A DNA stretch of 64,000 nucleotides from Coniferiporia sulphurascens (Eukaryota; Basidiomycota; Agaricomycetes; Hymenochaetales; Hymenochaetaceae). The translations under genes and the position numbers were made by a program. Below, in pieces: positions 23,864-36,642 of this stretch (positions within the stretch are counted from its first letter, which is position 1; each line of letters begins with the position of its first letter). A model generated the notes under the pieces. That model saw nothing but the letters and a program-made list of their open reading frames with translations. It was not told the DNA's origin and ran no database searches. Location of the stretch: positions 3,472,001 to 3,536,000 of the forward strand of contig NBBA01000001.1 in NCBI GenBank assembly GCA_002794785.1. The letters are read 5' to 3'.

Positions 23864-24741
23864 CTAATCGGAGACAGTCAGACCGCCCATTGCCTTTTGC
23901 ACCTCTTTCATGAGCATCTGGTCGGCCCCGCCCGCGGTGCCGCCACTCAGGTTTCTTGGACCCAAACTAGGGTGTCTCACCCCGAGCGCAGCACCCAGCA
24001 TCCGTTTGCCAGGATCCCCGATCCGGGGAGCAGATCCCCCACTCGCTTCCGCCATACCCGCCGCAAGGATTGCAGGGTCGTTCAAGATCGCCTCCTCGCC
24101 AAATGAGGACGAAGACGAGATCATTGAACTTAGTGTTGGATGCGAAGGCACCGACGGTAACGTCGGCGATGGTTCGCGCCCGTACAGAGACATGCCCTCC
24201 GTGTTAATAGAGACACCTTGGTGTTCCGGAATGGTTCCATTTGCATGCTTCATGAGTCCGTTCCGCACACTTGTGCTTGCCATGCGCGCGTGTCCGTTGG
24301 GTAATGACACGGAGGCGCGCGCGTTGTGACTACGCGACGCGTTGCTTTGGTGCCGAGAGTTTACGTTCTGAATAATAGATTGGGCATCAGGCCCGTCATA
24401 AGGCCTGATTGATGCCACTGGTGAAGCGTCGAATATGGAGGGGGGCGGCACGCAAAGCGAGCGAAGATAAGCGCGCTTCGCTGCAACGAGGCCATCGTCA
24501 GCCGTTGGAGGTAATAGGTACACGTTGAAAAGAAAGAAAAAAGCAACGCACCTATTCCAGCATCGTTGAAAACGATCATGAGGCTGGTGTCATCGATCCA
24601 CTTGATCCTAAAGCCACCCGACGCGTTCTCCCAATCAGAAAACGCCGCCTGAATATCCTTCGTCTTGAGCTCCTTTGGAAAGCCAGTTAGGCTAAGAATG
24701 CGTGTGACGGACGCGGAAAGTGGTGCTAGTTGGGCCGACAT
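23864..24741 (-). CDS. RRM-like protein of R3HCC1 / NCBP3-like type
   Basis: Two exons (minus), 24741..24552 and 24480..23864, join in phase 1 and encode 268 residues. The N-terminus is a compact RRM-like fold: RILSLTGFPKELKTKDIQAA, then GGFRIKWIDDTSLMIVFND and AKRAYLRSL. The GFxIKWxDDTxxxxVF signature recalls the noncanonical RRM of animal R3HCC1 and NCBP3 proteins, which work in nuclear RNA handling. The rest is Ser/Asn/Gly-rich and probably disordered. A C-terminal helix (MLMKEVQKAMGGL) may be a binding peptide. The family assignment rests on recalled motif similarity only; a role in mRNA metabolism is inference. Confidence 0.68.
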
Positions 24742-25715
24742 TTTTATAGAATAAAGATTGGATTACGGTCTCCGTGGGGAGAGGGTGATTGGAGGGTCAA
24801 AAATGCGAGTTTGAGTTTGGCCGAAGATTGAAATGCGTTATAGCGTATTCGTCAAAATGAAAAGCGTCTGGACCTGAATGAATAGTCAGAGCTCGGGAAG
24901 GATGAGTAAAGCGAGTGGAGGATGAGTGTTATACAGGAACGAGGACGGCACTATGGGGAAGGGAGACAAGATGGAGAGAACTGGGCGCATCCCTAGCGAT
25001 CCTGCTTTAAGCCCTTTACATACGTTCATTACGTAATCGTTCGGGACAAACGAATGTGACAGATCTAGAGTGCGACACGCATATATTAGTCGCTCTCTCA
25101 ACGCTCTTCCTACGCCCAATGACCGTTTCATTCGGTTTAAAAAGAGTCCTGTCATGACACAATATCGCACAGGCCTGCTGAGAGAGAATAGTAAACAATC
25201 AAGAGTCGCCTCTGTGTGTATGGGGTGATGGATTTATTCGTAATATGACCCGCATGGTAGACATATACTGTACTGTCAATAATGATACAAAGGGAACACA
25301 TGTATGATTATTGCTGAGTCGATAGTGAAGATCCAGTTCCTGTTATGCAAAGCAAGTTCTGCTAGCAATCATGTAAGCTCATACTGTTACGGTGCGAGAA
25401 GGAAAATAAAGATTTTTACTTGTCCAACACCCATCGCCTTCGCCCGTAGAAACTCAATCTTGCCCTTATTAATAGTTACGAGCGTAGAGAAAACAAATAC
25501 CGAGATGAGTTGAGCTGAAAATGTGAAATATGAAGGCTCAGATTTTTAATGTTCGCAAATAAATAATAAATGTGCACGAAAGCCCCCAACACGATGCGCA
25601 AAAAGACAAGAGACTGGCGTCATAAATATTAACCTAAAAGGGCGCTAGGATACATATATAAAATTAATCTGGCATATGGAATTCTAAGACCTCTTACTGG
25701 ATAAATTTGGCGTCG
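24742..25715. other. Intergenic, no gene seen
   Basis: This 970 bp gap lies between the RRM-like start codon and the 3' end of the glucosyltransferase, both on the minus strand. The part near 25260-25690 is A+T-rich and likely holds the 3' untranslated region and polyadenylation signals. No reading frame, repeat or RNA gene was recognised. Confidence 0.45.
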
Positions 25716-27241
25716 CTATCTGCTCAAGGGATCAGCTTCTTGATCAAGTCGTTCGTAACCGCTCTCCCCTTGCACACCGAAAACAACGGCCCACCAGTTC
25801 CTACCCGGTTCGGCCTGCGTAGTCTCCCCACTTCTCAGTATGCGGTACTGCCTACCCCTCCACTCCACTTTATCTCCCATCATCCCCAGGATCCAAATGG
25901 GTAATGCTAGGGCCTCTCGAACGCTCCACGCAGCTAGAAACCCCCATCGCTTCTCAGCGGGTAGGTAGTGCCCTACGAGACTCTCATACACGTCTAGGTC
26001 AAGCGCAATCCACGTCGGATAATGCAGTAAGAGGAAAATCCAGCGCGGGATGCCTAGCAGCTTATGCCCGGCCCATGCAGCGATTACACTAAGTAGGACG
26101 CATTCTGTGAACGGTTCAACGAGGGTCGCCGCCATTACCATGTGCTTCCGCACACGTATCCAGCGGATGCGCCGCTGCACGTACGCAGAGAGCGACATAC
26201 TCCCGACTACGTTGCGAGCAACGTCGCAACCGAGATCGTGCCTCAAACCCAGCTCGTGCCAAAGTGCGGATGCGATCATATTGTCCTCTGCGAGGAAGCG
26301 ACCGAACGCGGAAAGACCCCTAGCTCTTCCTCCTGCAGCTGGAGTGGAATTGGCGTTTTCGTCTGCCGGGAGAGGTAAAAGGTCACCCGAAACACGCTCG
26401 AGGTCCGAGCGACGATACATGTTCGACTTGCCGACGACGCACGAGTCGACCGCGACTCGGTTAATTGCGAGGTACATCTTGGCATGGTTTGTGTTGAGAA
26501 ATGCTTCCTCAATGCGAGATCCAAGTGCTTGTTCGGAGGAGAACGCGGAAGGGACATGGTGAACTAGGCCAATACGCCGCTCGTTCGCCTTGAGGGGTTT
26601 CACCAGTGCGTCTACAGAGCGTGCGAGGGTTCCGGCAGAGACCTGGATGTTAGAGTCGAGTACCCACAGGATATCATGTTTTGCTTGCTTGTACGATCGG
26701 ATAAGGTTGTTGACCTTTGGGTTCACTCCGACGATCTCTTCTCCTGTAGGATACATAGTCATTAGTCTCCGTGAATCGTACGTGGGGAGTGGGAAATAAA
26801 AAAACGAACTACGTACCAATCACGACTTTTGCGTCGACCTGTGGATATTTCTCAGTCAGGCTGCGCACAACTCCAAGCGCCTGATCGTCTGGATCCGCGA
26901 CGCTGAGCAATATCTCGAACTTTGCGTACTCTTGCGTAAACGTCGATTCAAGGTTCTCGAATAGGTTCGTATCAAGACCTTTCAGTGGTCGGAGTATAGA
27001 GACGCCTGGCACAGCTTCAGAAGGGGAAGATGCAAGGGGCGAGCGCGGACGCAGACGGTAGTGTTTGCGACTGAGCGCGTCTCATGAATTGCGATCGTAC
27101 TCGTACTTAGAACGGTAGTACTCACCCAGTTAGACATCCCAATACACCCAGCGACCAGATTATGCAGTACCAACACAGGACAACTGCAGCGAGGACAGTT
27201 AGAGACAGAGAACGCCCGGAACCGTCCTCGTCGACGTCCAT
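25716..27241 (-). CDS. GCS1: Ceramide glucosyltransferase (glucosylceramide synthase, GT21)
   Basis: Transfers glucose from UDP-glucose to ceramide on Golgi membranes, making fungal glucosylceramide. Exons (minus) 27241..27126, 27070..26817 and 26743..25716 encode 465 residues. After a short acidic head comes a membrane segment (LTVLAAVVLCWYCIIWSLGV). Catalytic landmarks follow in order: GVSILRPLKG; VADPDD (D1); VNPKVNNL with ILWVLDSNI (D2); AEDNMIA (D3); and the RRIRWIRVRK form of the (Q/R)xxRW motif. Hydrophobic segments around CVLLSVIAAW and WIFLLLHYPTWIAL lie near the C-terminus. All catalytic residues look intact. The first exon was added from splice signals and phase. Confidence 0.93.
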
Positions 27242-27425
27242 AAGGAACAATTACGCGTGTACCATGATTTTTCGGTTGACGCGCTTCAGGTCAAAATGTA
27301 ATATTGACCGCTTATTTATCGACGAAAAATACGCTCTAACCCGCCGGCACAGCTGCCCGTAAGGACGACCGCAATATAATTACACTTAGTTACAGAATAC
27401 TATGGAGGTAAAGACGATTCTCCAT

Positions 27426-28953
<1,528 letters not shown>

Positions 28954-29823
28954 TCCGGGGTCGCTGGTGGAGGGGGGTGTAGTGGTTGACTCTTATTACG
29001 AGACGGCCCGCCGTCAATACTTGGGGTGTTACATATCAATTGTCAGAGGCCGAACCCTCGACTCAGACTCGAGGGCGCGTGAACTGCACATCCGGTCCTT
29101 ACGCGCAGAAATCACGTGCTAGTGCGTATCCGCCGCGACCTTATTGGATCCCTACTCACAAACTCGCTATCCCAGGTTTCCACACAACTAAATTACTGCT
29201 AAATACGAGTGTCATCAAAAATGGGCATAATAACATCACAGAAAAATATTGCGTTCTCGTGAAACCACAGTTAAAATACTTGTCTTGCAATCATGAAGAG
29301 CCTTTGGAAGACTGCCGGCTTGCACGACAAGTGATTTTATCATATGTTAGGGTGTACTATTCCACTACTCCGGTCCGGGTGGAATATACGGTTTACGGGG
29401 AGAGAGCATAGTGACAAACGGTGACAAAATGCATCCGGCATTGCACCGTTTTTCGACCTCAGAAAACAAACTCTTTGTAGTTAACACTACCTTATGTAAT
29501 CGCCAAGCTGTCGGAGTATCAAAACAGCATGACAGTTCGTGACAACCATTTTGCATGAGGGGGTCACCATTTATTCCAAGAGATCTAGTTGAAAGTGATA
29601 CCCATAAATATGGAGTAGACATAAAATTCACATACCTTCTCTTATGCCAGATTTGGGGATCAATTACTGAATTTTGAATGCTGTGGAAGCAAAATACAAA
29701 AGTTTTTTTAAATGTGTAATAGGGGTCATACGATAATAGTACAATCACGTTGTAAATACCTACTAAGCACGAGGCCGGGGTCACCACTAACCTCATATAT
29801 ATATCGTCCTTCCACGGTCAAAA
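28954..29823. promoter_or_regulatory. Divergent intergenic region, thiolase / TatD
   Basis: This 870 bp region separates the thiolase start (minus) and the TatD start (plus). A CACGTG lies at 29111-29116, about 160 bp upstream of thiolase. The remainder, especially 29180-29800, is A+T-rich. Open frames on both strands lack motifs and overlap each other, so no gene is called. Confidence 0.4.
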
Positions 29824-31348
29824 ATGCCCGTCACGGTCGTTTCAAGACAGGTATTACAACAGGTCGACAGGGCAAGGCCCATATTCATCGGTAAGGTATC
29901 TCAGATCTACTGTAATACAGGGGGCTATTGACTTCTAAGAATGATGGTACCATTGCTTGGCAGACATAGGAGGTGCGTCTAGATCACGGGCATACCGTCA
30001 TTTTGATACATTCCCTTTGTGTTCAGTCAATCTAACGGATCCTGTCTTTCGCGGCGTCCATCATGGTCGAAAGGCACACGAAGGTAACCCCATATTTCTT
30101 ACCGAACAGCACGTGCGCAGCGTACTGACGCGTGTTCTAGATGATTTTACTCAGATGCTGGAACGTTCAAAACGTGCTGGAGTCAAGTCCATGATAATTA
30201 CTGGCGGAAGCCTGAAGGAGTCCGAAAATGCTCTTGAATTGGCTAAAAAACACAGTACACTCATGCGCGTTCTTTTATGACTTACGTGATTTATTTAATC
30301 GCCATTTAGATCTGTATGCGACTGTTGGCTGCCATCCGACGCGCTCCGCACAGTTTGACGAGTACAGGTCCGGCCCAAAGGGTTATTTATCCGCCCTTGA
30401 CAGAGTCATAGCGGACAACCTGACCGGAAACGGGAGAGTCGTTGCAATTGGCGAATGCGGCCTAGGTGGGTGCCGCTCCTTTGTCCTGTCACAATTCTTT
30501 GAATCCACTCGTGTCGATAAGATTATGATCGCCTGCGGTTTGCGGATGAAGAGGTGCAGAAGAAACACTTCAGTGCGTTGCTTCTGACTATCCCATAGGT
30601 AACGCCGGGTTCGCAGTCCCGTAGGGTCCCAGTTGTCCTTGGCGAAGAAGTACCATCTTCCGCTTTTCCTCCATTCAAGGGCGGCGCATGCTGACCTTGT
30701 GGGTATTCTGCGCGAGGAGGGTTTTGGAGAGGACGGTGGCCGGTCCGCGGGGGGGAAGGGCGGAGTCGTACACAGCTTCACTGGGAATCCGAAGGAGCTA
30801 GAGGAGTTGGTACGTCCCGTTTCCGCTTGCTATTGGGATTCGAGGCAGAATACGTTCGGTATACAGTTGGGAATGGGATTTCATGTGTCAGTGAACGGGT
30901 GTTCGATGAAGACGAAGGAAAACCTGGACGTCGCGAAAGCCATTCCGGTAGACAGGCTTATGCTCGAGACAGGTACAGTAGCGATGTTCTCGGGCCGAGC
31001 TTGCAGGTGTGAATGATTCTAACGGAGGCAATAACGATAGACGCGCCATGGTGCTCCATGACCTCAACGCACGCATCAAAACGGCATCTGGATTCATTGC
31101 CTAGCTCCCTCCGTGAGGCGTATTTCCCACCTGCGGTGAAGCCCGAAAGATTCCAAATGGGTATGCCAGTGAAAGGGCGAAATGAGCCGTCGGCTATCGG
31201 CGGAGTCGCATGGGTGATGCGGAGTTTATATGAAGGGTTGGGCATGGATGAAGTGGCTAAGCAGGTGTGGAAGAACACGGTGGAGGTATTCGCACTAGAT
31301 GAGTTACGCGACGCAGGCGACCTGGTCGAAATATCGGAATCGGGATAA
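29824..31348 (+). CDS. TatD-family metal-dependent deoxyribonuclease
   Basis: A TatD-type hydrolase, a TIM-barrel nuclease related to human TATDN1 and yeast Tat-D, linked to DNA fragmentation and repair. Exons 29824..29890, 29964..29972, 30027..30083, 30141..30254, 30310..30465, 30522..30572, 30625..30809, 30867..30972 and 31041..31348 encode 350 residues. Metal-site and signature blocks are FIDIGVNLTD, TVGCHPTR, AIGECGLDYDRLRF, LPLFLHSR, VVHSFTG and LETDAPWC. The second coding exon is only 9 nt and supplies the bases for IDIG. All splice phases agree and the total length is a multiple of three. The C-terminal part extends somewhat beyond the human protein. Confidence 0.93.
29964..29972 (+). 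other. 9-nt microexon in TatD gene
   Basis: ACATAGGAG is flanked by a CAG acceptor before it and a GTGCGT donor after it; the introns on either side are 73 and 54 nt. It is entered and left in phase 1 and completes the family block FIDIGVNLTD. Skipping it keeps the frame but deletes three residues. Confidence 0.75.
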
Positions 31349-31691
31349 AGCGGATACACAATACACCCGCAGTACTAGTATAAATAGCACATTGATCTCG
31401 TGCTAAATATAAATAGGAAGGAGCTAAAGTTGGACGTGCCGAGCGTGCCGAGAGATTTTTATAAGGTCTACCCGGCAGCCCCGCCACCTGAAGTCCCACG
31501 CCGTTCTCCTCCCTCCGCCCTCCTCTCCTTCATCGCCTTCGCTCCGATCCCTCACCTCGTTTTTTATATTGTATCTCTTGCAGGCTCGACAGCCTCCGTC
31601 TCTCTTTCAGCATCCTCTCCAAACACCTTATCTGCTTCTTACATCTATATCTCACTAAAGAAAGTCTAGCAGGGACGACCGCAACCACGCT
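31349..31691. promoter_or_regulatory. Promoter region of heparinase-like gene
   Basis: This 340 bp stretch has a long pyrimidine-rich part on the plus strand (about 31500-31630, with CTCCTCCCTCCGCCCTCCTC-type runs). That is the usual look of a fungal core promoter and leader. The start codon follows at 31692. No gene was seen. Confidence 0.45.
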
Positions 31692-34247
31692 ATGGCGTCG
31701 TTTGAGTCGGGTCAGCGTCCTCTCACTCATGTCAGATATCAGTCCGCGAACTCTCCTTATGGTGCAGGTGACCCGTACTACAATCAGTCAACGGGCTTCT
31801 TGCCACCCCAAAAACCAAAGAAGGGCGTCAGCAATTGGATTAAATTCGGTGTCCCTATTATCGTTCTTGTCATCATCGGCGTTGTCGTAGGCGCCGTTGT
31901 CGGCACCAAGAAGAGCAACAACGATGCAGCAGCCTCCAGCAATGGTGCTAGCAGCGGCAACCCATCGGCAGTCGCCAGCTCAGCGGTCAATGCTAAGACA
32001 TCTGTCGGAGTCTTCGCTATTTCAACGAATAGCGAGTTCATGATGCCTGTGTACCCTTCAACTGTGAGATTTTTACATTTCGCATTTCTCGTATTCAGGC
32101 TACTCATCTTGACCCGGCTTAGACGAACACAGCTATTTTTACCACTCCAACTTATATTACCTCGAACGACTCGAGAGTCGCTTGGCCGTCCGATCCCTTC
32201 CAGCCCTCCGCACCGAGCCCGAGTCAGGTCCGCACTGATCGTCCTCGACTGATTGCACCAGCGTATAAATGGCAAGCCCTTCCCACTTTAATCGCAAACG
32301 ACCCCTACCTCAGTGAATGGAACAACACAATTTTTGGAAACGCCTCACAATGGAACTCGATGCCCCCAGTCCCGTACTTTATGGATGGAAGCAGCGGAAT
32401 TCTTGATGTATGTCGGCAGGTCAAGGAACGCGTCAAAGCCTTTGCATACGTGTACCGTATGACGAATGATTCGGCTTGGGTAGACCGCTGCTGGCTGGAA
32501 CTCCAGGTCTAATCAATTCCACTGTATATTTTTTTAAATCTCTTTGCTGACTTTTTTCAACTATCCTCTGTGCAGAACGCCGCCGGCAATGGTACGACAA
32601 CATGGGGACCTGACGTTGACAAATGGAACTCTGTTCATTTTCTTGATACTGCCGAGATGTCAGCGGCCTTCGGTATTGCCTACGATTGGCTCTATGATAT
32701 GTGGACGCCTGACCAGAAGGAGATGATTCTTTTTACTCTGAACCAATATGGCTTGAGTTTCGGTGTCAACGCCTTCGTCAATGGAGATATTGGTTGGTGG
32801 TCCGATGATGATATTAAAGGCAACTGGAACTGCGTATGCAACGGTGGTCTTACCATGGCGTCTCTGGCCGTTCTGGGTGACGATACCACCGGTAATGCGG
32901 AGCAGCTCCTTACTCTTACTATTCCCAACGCCAAAGAAAATTGCGTTTTTGCCGTATCGGATGACGGAAGCTGGGCGGAAACAGCGAATTACTGGTACTT
33001 CGGCACAACTGGATGGGCCGAGATGACCTCCTCTCTCATGACTGCTGCTGGCTCTGATTTCGGTATGCTGACCAACAACCCCAACTTTAACCTCACTGGT
33101 CTGTTCCACTTGTACATCCAGGGAGCCACATCGCTTTTTAACTACGGTGATCACGGTCCAAACAAGTATTCGACGACTGCAAACTCAATGATTTTTATGT
33201 CGGAGCAGTATAGGAACCCCGTTTATGCCTTGTTCCAGCGTGACCAGCATGATGCTGCTGATCCATGGTCAATGTTCTGGTATGACCCGACGATTTCTGG
33301 TGCATTCTGGGATGGAACCGCGCTTGATTACTTTTTCGATAATCATACGGATCAGTGGGCGTCGATGCGTTCAACGTTCACAGACAACGATGCGCTATAC
33401 GTCGCAGTGAAGGCGGGTATGCTCCAGGGTCACCAGACGCACAATGATCTCGACTGCGGTGATTTTGTCCTAGACGCCCTTGGAACACGTTGGGCAGGCG
33501 AGCTCGGTTCTGGCAATTATCTATCCACAGGTTACTTCTCTAATGATACCCAGGAGAGCGACCGTTGGCTGTACTACCGCAAGAGAACGGAGGGCCAGAA
33601 CACGGTTTTGGTTAATAAGGCCAATCAGGACGTTACGGCACAGCCAACCGTTCAGCACGGTTCTTCCGGTACTATGCAGGGCTCAAGTACGGTGTTCGAT
33701 GTGCCGAGCGGTTCGACTGCCTACTGGATTGGTAATCTGACGTCCGCTTATTTCGATGTGTAAGTCGCATTGATCTTCGTCGCACGTCGGGTGAGAGGCT
33801 GACTTGGTTTGCGGTTTGCATAGCACATCCTTCTCGCGCGGGGTACGCTTGTTGAACAACCGCAAGCAAGTGTTGATTCAAGACGAAATCAACGCGAGCG
33901 AGGCTATTCAATGGCGCATGCATACGAATGCGACCGTGAGCATTAGTGGGACTACGATCACTTTGCAACTCGATGGGCAGACGTTGATTATGGAGGTGCT
34001 GAACGCGCCTACTGGGCTGAACATCAGCACGTCCGCTGCGGTAAGGTTTGATAGCGACCCTGCGCTGCCGCCTGGCGAGGTGGACCAACCGAACCCGGGT
34101 GTGACCGTGGTGACGATGGATTTGCCGGCTGGGCAATATACACTGGAGGTGCTGTTCAACCCGCAGTGGCCGGGTATGTCGTCGAGCGACTTCCAGACTC
34201 CGCCAAATGTGGCGCTGGCGGACTGGACCCTGACGAGTCACGATTGA
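31692..34247 (+). CDS. Membrane-anchored heparinase II/III-like polysaccharide lyase
   Basis: Exons 31692..32063, 32123..32506, 32576..33759 and 33824..34247 encode 787 residues. A 50-residue Gln/Pro/Tyr-rich head is followed by one membrane segment (FGVPIIVLVIIGVVVGAVVG) and a Ser/Ala/Asn linker. That gives type II topology, with the catalytic part outside the cell or in the secretory lumen. The body carries an alpha-toroid-like region (FGIAYDWLYDMWT, WNCVCNGG) and the heparinase II/III signature QTHNDLDCGDFVLDALGTRW, with the conserved His-Asn. A beta-sandwich C-terminus follows. Related bacterial enzymes cleave uronic-acid polysaccharides; the substrate in fungi is unknown. Several NxT/NxS sites fit an extracellular enzyme. 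There is no cleavable signal peptide. Confidence 0.85.
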
Positions 34248-34744
34248 ACGTTTAATTCCTTTTGAACATTGAGACTCTTAGTTTCTAGTTTTAATCTTTT
34301 TCTTTCTTGTCATGGACAATGAGGATGTCGATTCGTCTGTATACCGTACCATAGTTCTCGCTGCGCGACTTTTGTGATGAGTGTTGTGTGCTTGAGGCGT
34401 GGGAAAAAATAACCGTGCTTGACGACGTGGTTGTGAGGCTGGGCGCAATCAACGGTCGTCGACCAAGACGGAGTGCGCTCTTTTATACCAGACTTCGCTC
34501 ACAGAGCACCCCGACGTCGCGCTCGTTCACCCAGGTTGTTAGCTCCCCGTCGTTTGTTTTCGTGTCCGCTTACTCCTTTCTTCTATATAATATCCTCTCG
34601 ACTCCCGTGTCGGCTGGTCCCAACACACTTCTTGCTCTCCCCACGCCCATCATCCTTTGGGCAGCAGAGGAAAAGATATAGAAAGAACACCAAAAAAATT
34701 CGTCAATAGTCTCCTCCTGGGTTCGCCCATACCCCTCGCTCGCC
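34248..34744. promoter_or_regulatory. Promoter region with TATA-like box
   Basis: About 500 bp between two plus-strand genes. TATATAA lies at 34584-34590, 155 bp before the next start codon, followed by pyrimidine-rich DNA (TCTCGACTCCC, CTTGCTCTCCCC). These would suit a TATA promoter for the surface protein. No gene was seen. Confidence 0.4.
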
Positions 34745-35961
34745 ATGCTCTCCAACGGCAGACCTCTCCTTTTCACGCTCTTTTTCGTCGTCACTCTCCT
34801 TAGCGCATTCGCGCCTGCGGTCAATGCCAACCCGGGAACCCTTGCCCATCGTCGCCAGGCGAATCGTATGCTCAAAGTGCGCGCACTTGATAACCCCTTG
34901 AGCGGCATTATTGGTGTAGGTGCCGCTCCAACGGGCACTACGGATTCCGCGACTGGCTCAGCGACAAGCTCGGTGAGCTCCAGCACGGCCTCTGAAGCTA
35001 CATCGACTGGTTCAACAACTGCATCGGAGTCCACCTCGGGCACTTCGAAATCGGTTTCGTTTTTTGCTTCTGCTTCGACAGAAACTAGTACTTCAGTGCG
35101 TCTCCCAGTTTTCCGTTTTCCGCATCACGTCAAGCATCAAGCTGATCGATTTTTCGTGATTTTTGACAGTCGAGTAGTTCGACACCTTTATCGACAAGTT
35201 CAACGACGAGCAGCTCCACAACCTCCTCTACTTCCTCTACTACTTCAACGTCGTCAACAACTACATCGACTTCCTCCTCCTCCTCGACTATATCCAGCTC
35301 CTCTTCGTCTTCTACAACCTCTTCGTCTGTATCTCAGATCACTGCTGCGCCTGATGACACGACCCCACCGTCACCCAACCAGTCTACACACACCATCACG
35401 AGCACTCTCAGCAGTGGCGCCGATAGTGCCTCGTCCACCGAATCTGCGGTTGCACAGCATGCAGCGTCGACCAGTACTGTTTCAAAGACGACGATAACGG
35501 TTATCATCGTTGTTGCAGCCTCCGTCGGTGGAATTGCTATTATCTGGACTATTATCAGGAAGTGGAAATTCAGACCCTCCGCTGAATTCGAGGATCGTAT
35601 GCAGGTACGTCTATCTAAATTGGATACCATAAGTTGAGTCTGAGCTCGTCCGCAGCCCATCGACTGGGCGCCTGCCGGGGGCCACTCTGATAGTGACTTT
35701 TCTGGTCTTCACCGTACGGGTTCGAACGCGTCACACGGTTCATTCCGATCTGGATCAGAACACGACAGCTTAGGTGGCGGACGTCCGTATGGTAATGGCA
35801 GTACGGGGCTTGTCGCCGACCTTCCATCTCACGATTTCACTGCTGGCCCCGCGCATCTGGGAGGCGGCTACGCGGATCTTACACGTGGCCCGAGCCCTGC
35901 ACCACAAATGGCTCAGACAGTCGCACGCGGACCAAGCATCAACCGCAACTACGGATTCTGA
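34745..35961 (+). CDS. Ser/Thr-rich single-pass surface protein, sensor-like
   Basis: Exons 34745..35095, 35170..35604 and 35656..35961 encode 363 residues. A cleavable signal peptide (LFTLFFVVTLLSAFAPAVNA) is followed by about 170 residues of almost pure Ser/Thr, likely heavily O-mannosylated. One membrane helix follows (VIIVVAASVGGIAIIWTI), then a cytoplasmic tail with FEDRMQPIDW and a Ser/Gly-rich end. This resembles Wsc/Mid2-type cell-wall stress sensors and basidiomycete mucin-like proteins, but no WSC cysteine domain is present. The Thr/Ser codon repeats (TCC/ACT) suggest length polymorphism between strains. A role in wall sensing is inference. Confidence 0.8.
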
Positions 35962-36642
35962 TTACTTCGTGTATTGCGCTTTTGCCGTCGAGGCACTGTC
36001 TCTTGCTCATATAGAGGTGCCGAGAGGTCTGCTGTTTTATTTGCCGTGTACACCCCATTTGATGATCAGCGCTGAATCTGTTTCCTGTTGTTGGGTATTT
36101 TTTATCCGATCCCTTTTTGGCCAGTAGCTTGTCCTGATTACCTCCCCTGTTTATACCGCTTTCTTTCGTTGCTCTTACGTTCACTTGCCACGCTTGATGC
36201 CTGCGCCTTTTTTCGACAAGCCCAGTGGACCTTATTCTCGTCTAGTTGTCCAGACTTTGATATGGTGTATTCAAGTCTGTTCTGCTCATTTTGCGCGTAG
36301 CTCGACCCCTGTCTAATTGGGCACTATATATCATTAATGCTTAACGTGGGGATTCCTAAGGTCCACACATTTTATGATACCTGAGTCTCTAAGGGTATTC
36401 GCCGAATCTATCTAGTCGCGTTTGATCCGGTGCATGTTGAAACGCATATCAGAATCAGAAGGGGAGAAAAAAAAAGAAGGGAGCAAACGCTTGCGATATT
36501 GATTGGGGTTTCTTGTCCATAAGCGATGCGCATGATCGTTAAATGTAAAGGCGATGCTGGCGAGCGCGTGCAGATAGTACGAAACGTCCACTAAGCAATG
36601 CAGTTAATGACTGATGAGATAGGACTACAAAGAAAGAATAGT
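35962..36642. other. Intergenic between convergent genes
   Basis: This 680 bp region separates the 3' ends of the surface protein (plus) and Ima1 (minus). It is pyrimidine- and T-rich on the plus strand near 36090-36290. It should contain both 3' untranslated regions. No gene or repeat was recognised. Confidence 0.45.

Noticed and set aside
29365..29796. 143-codon minus-strand frame between thiolase and TatD
   Set aside because: A+T-rich, no motif, and overlapping an equally unconvincing plus-strand frame; probably non-coding.
32570..33763. Heparinase-like body as a separate gene starting downstream
   Set aside because: The upstream exons supply the membrane anchor and the N-terminal toroid region (KWQALPTLIANDPYLSEWN) with perfect phase, so it is one gene.
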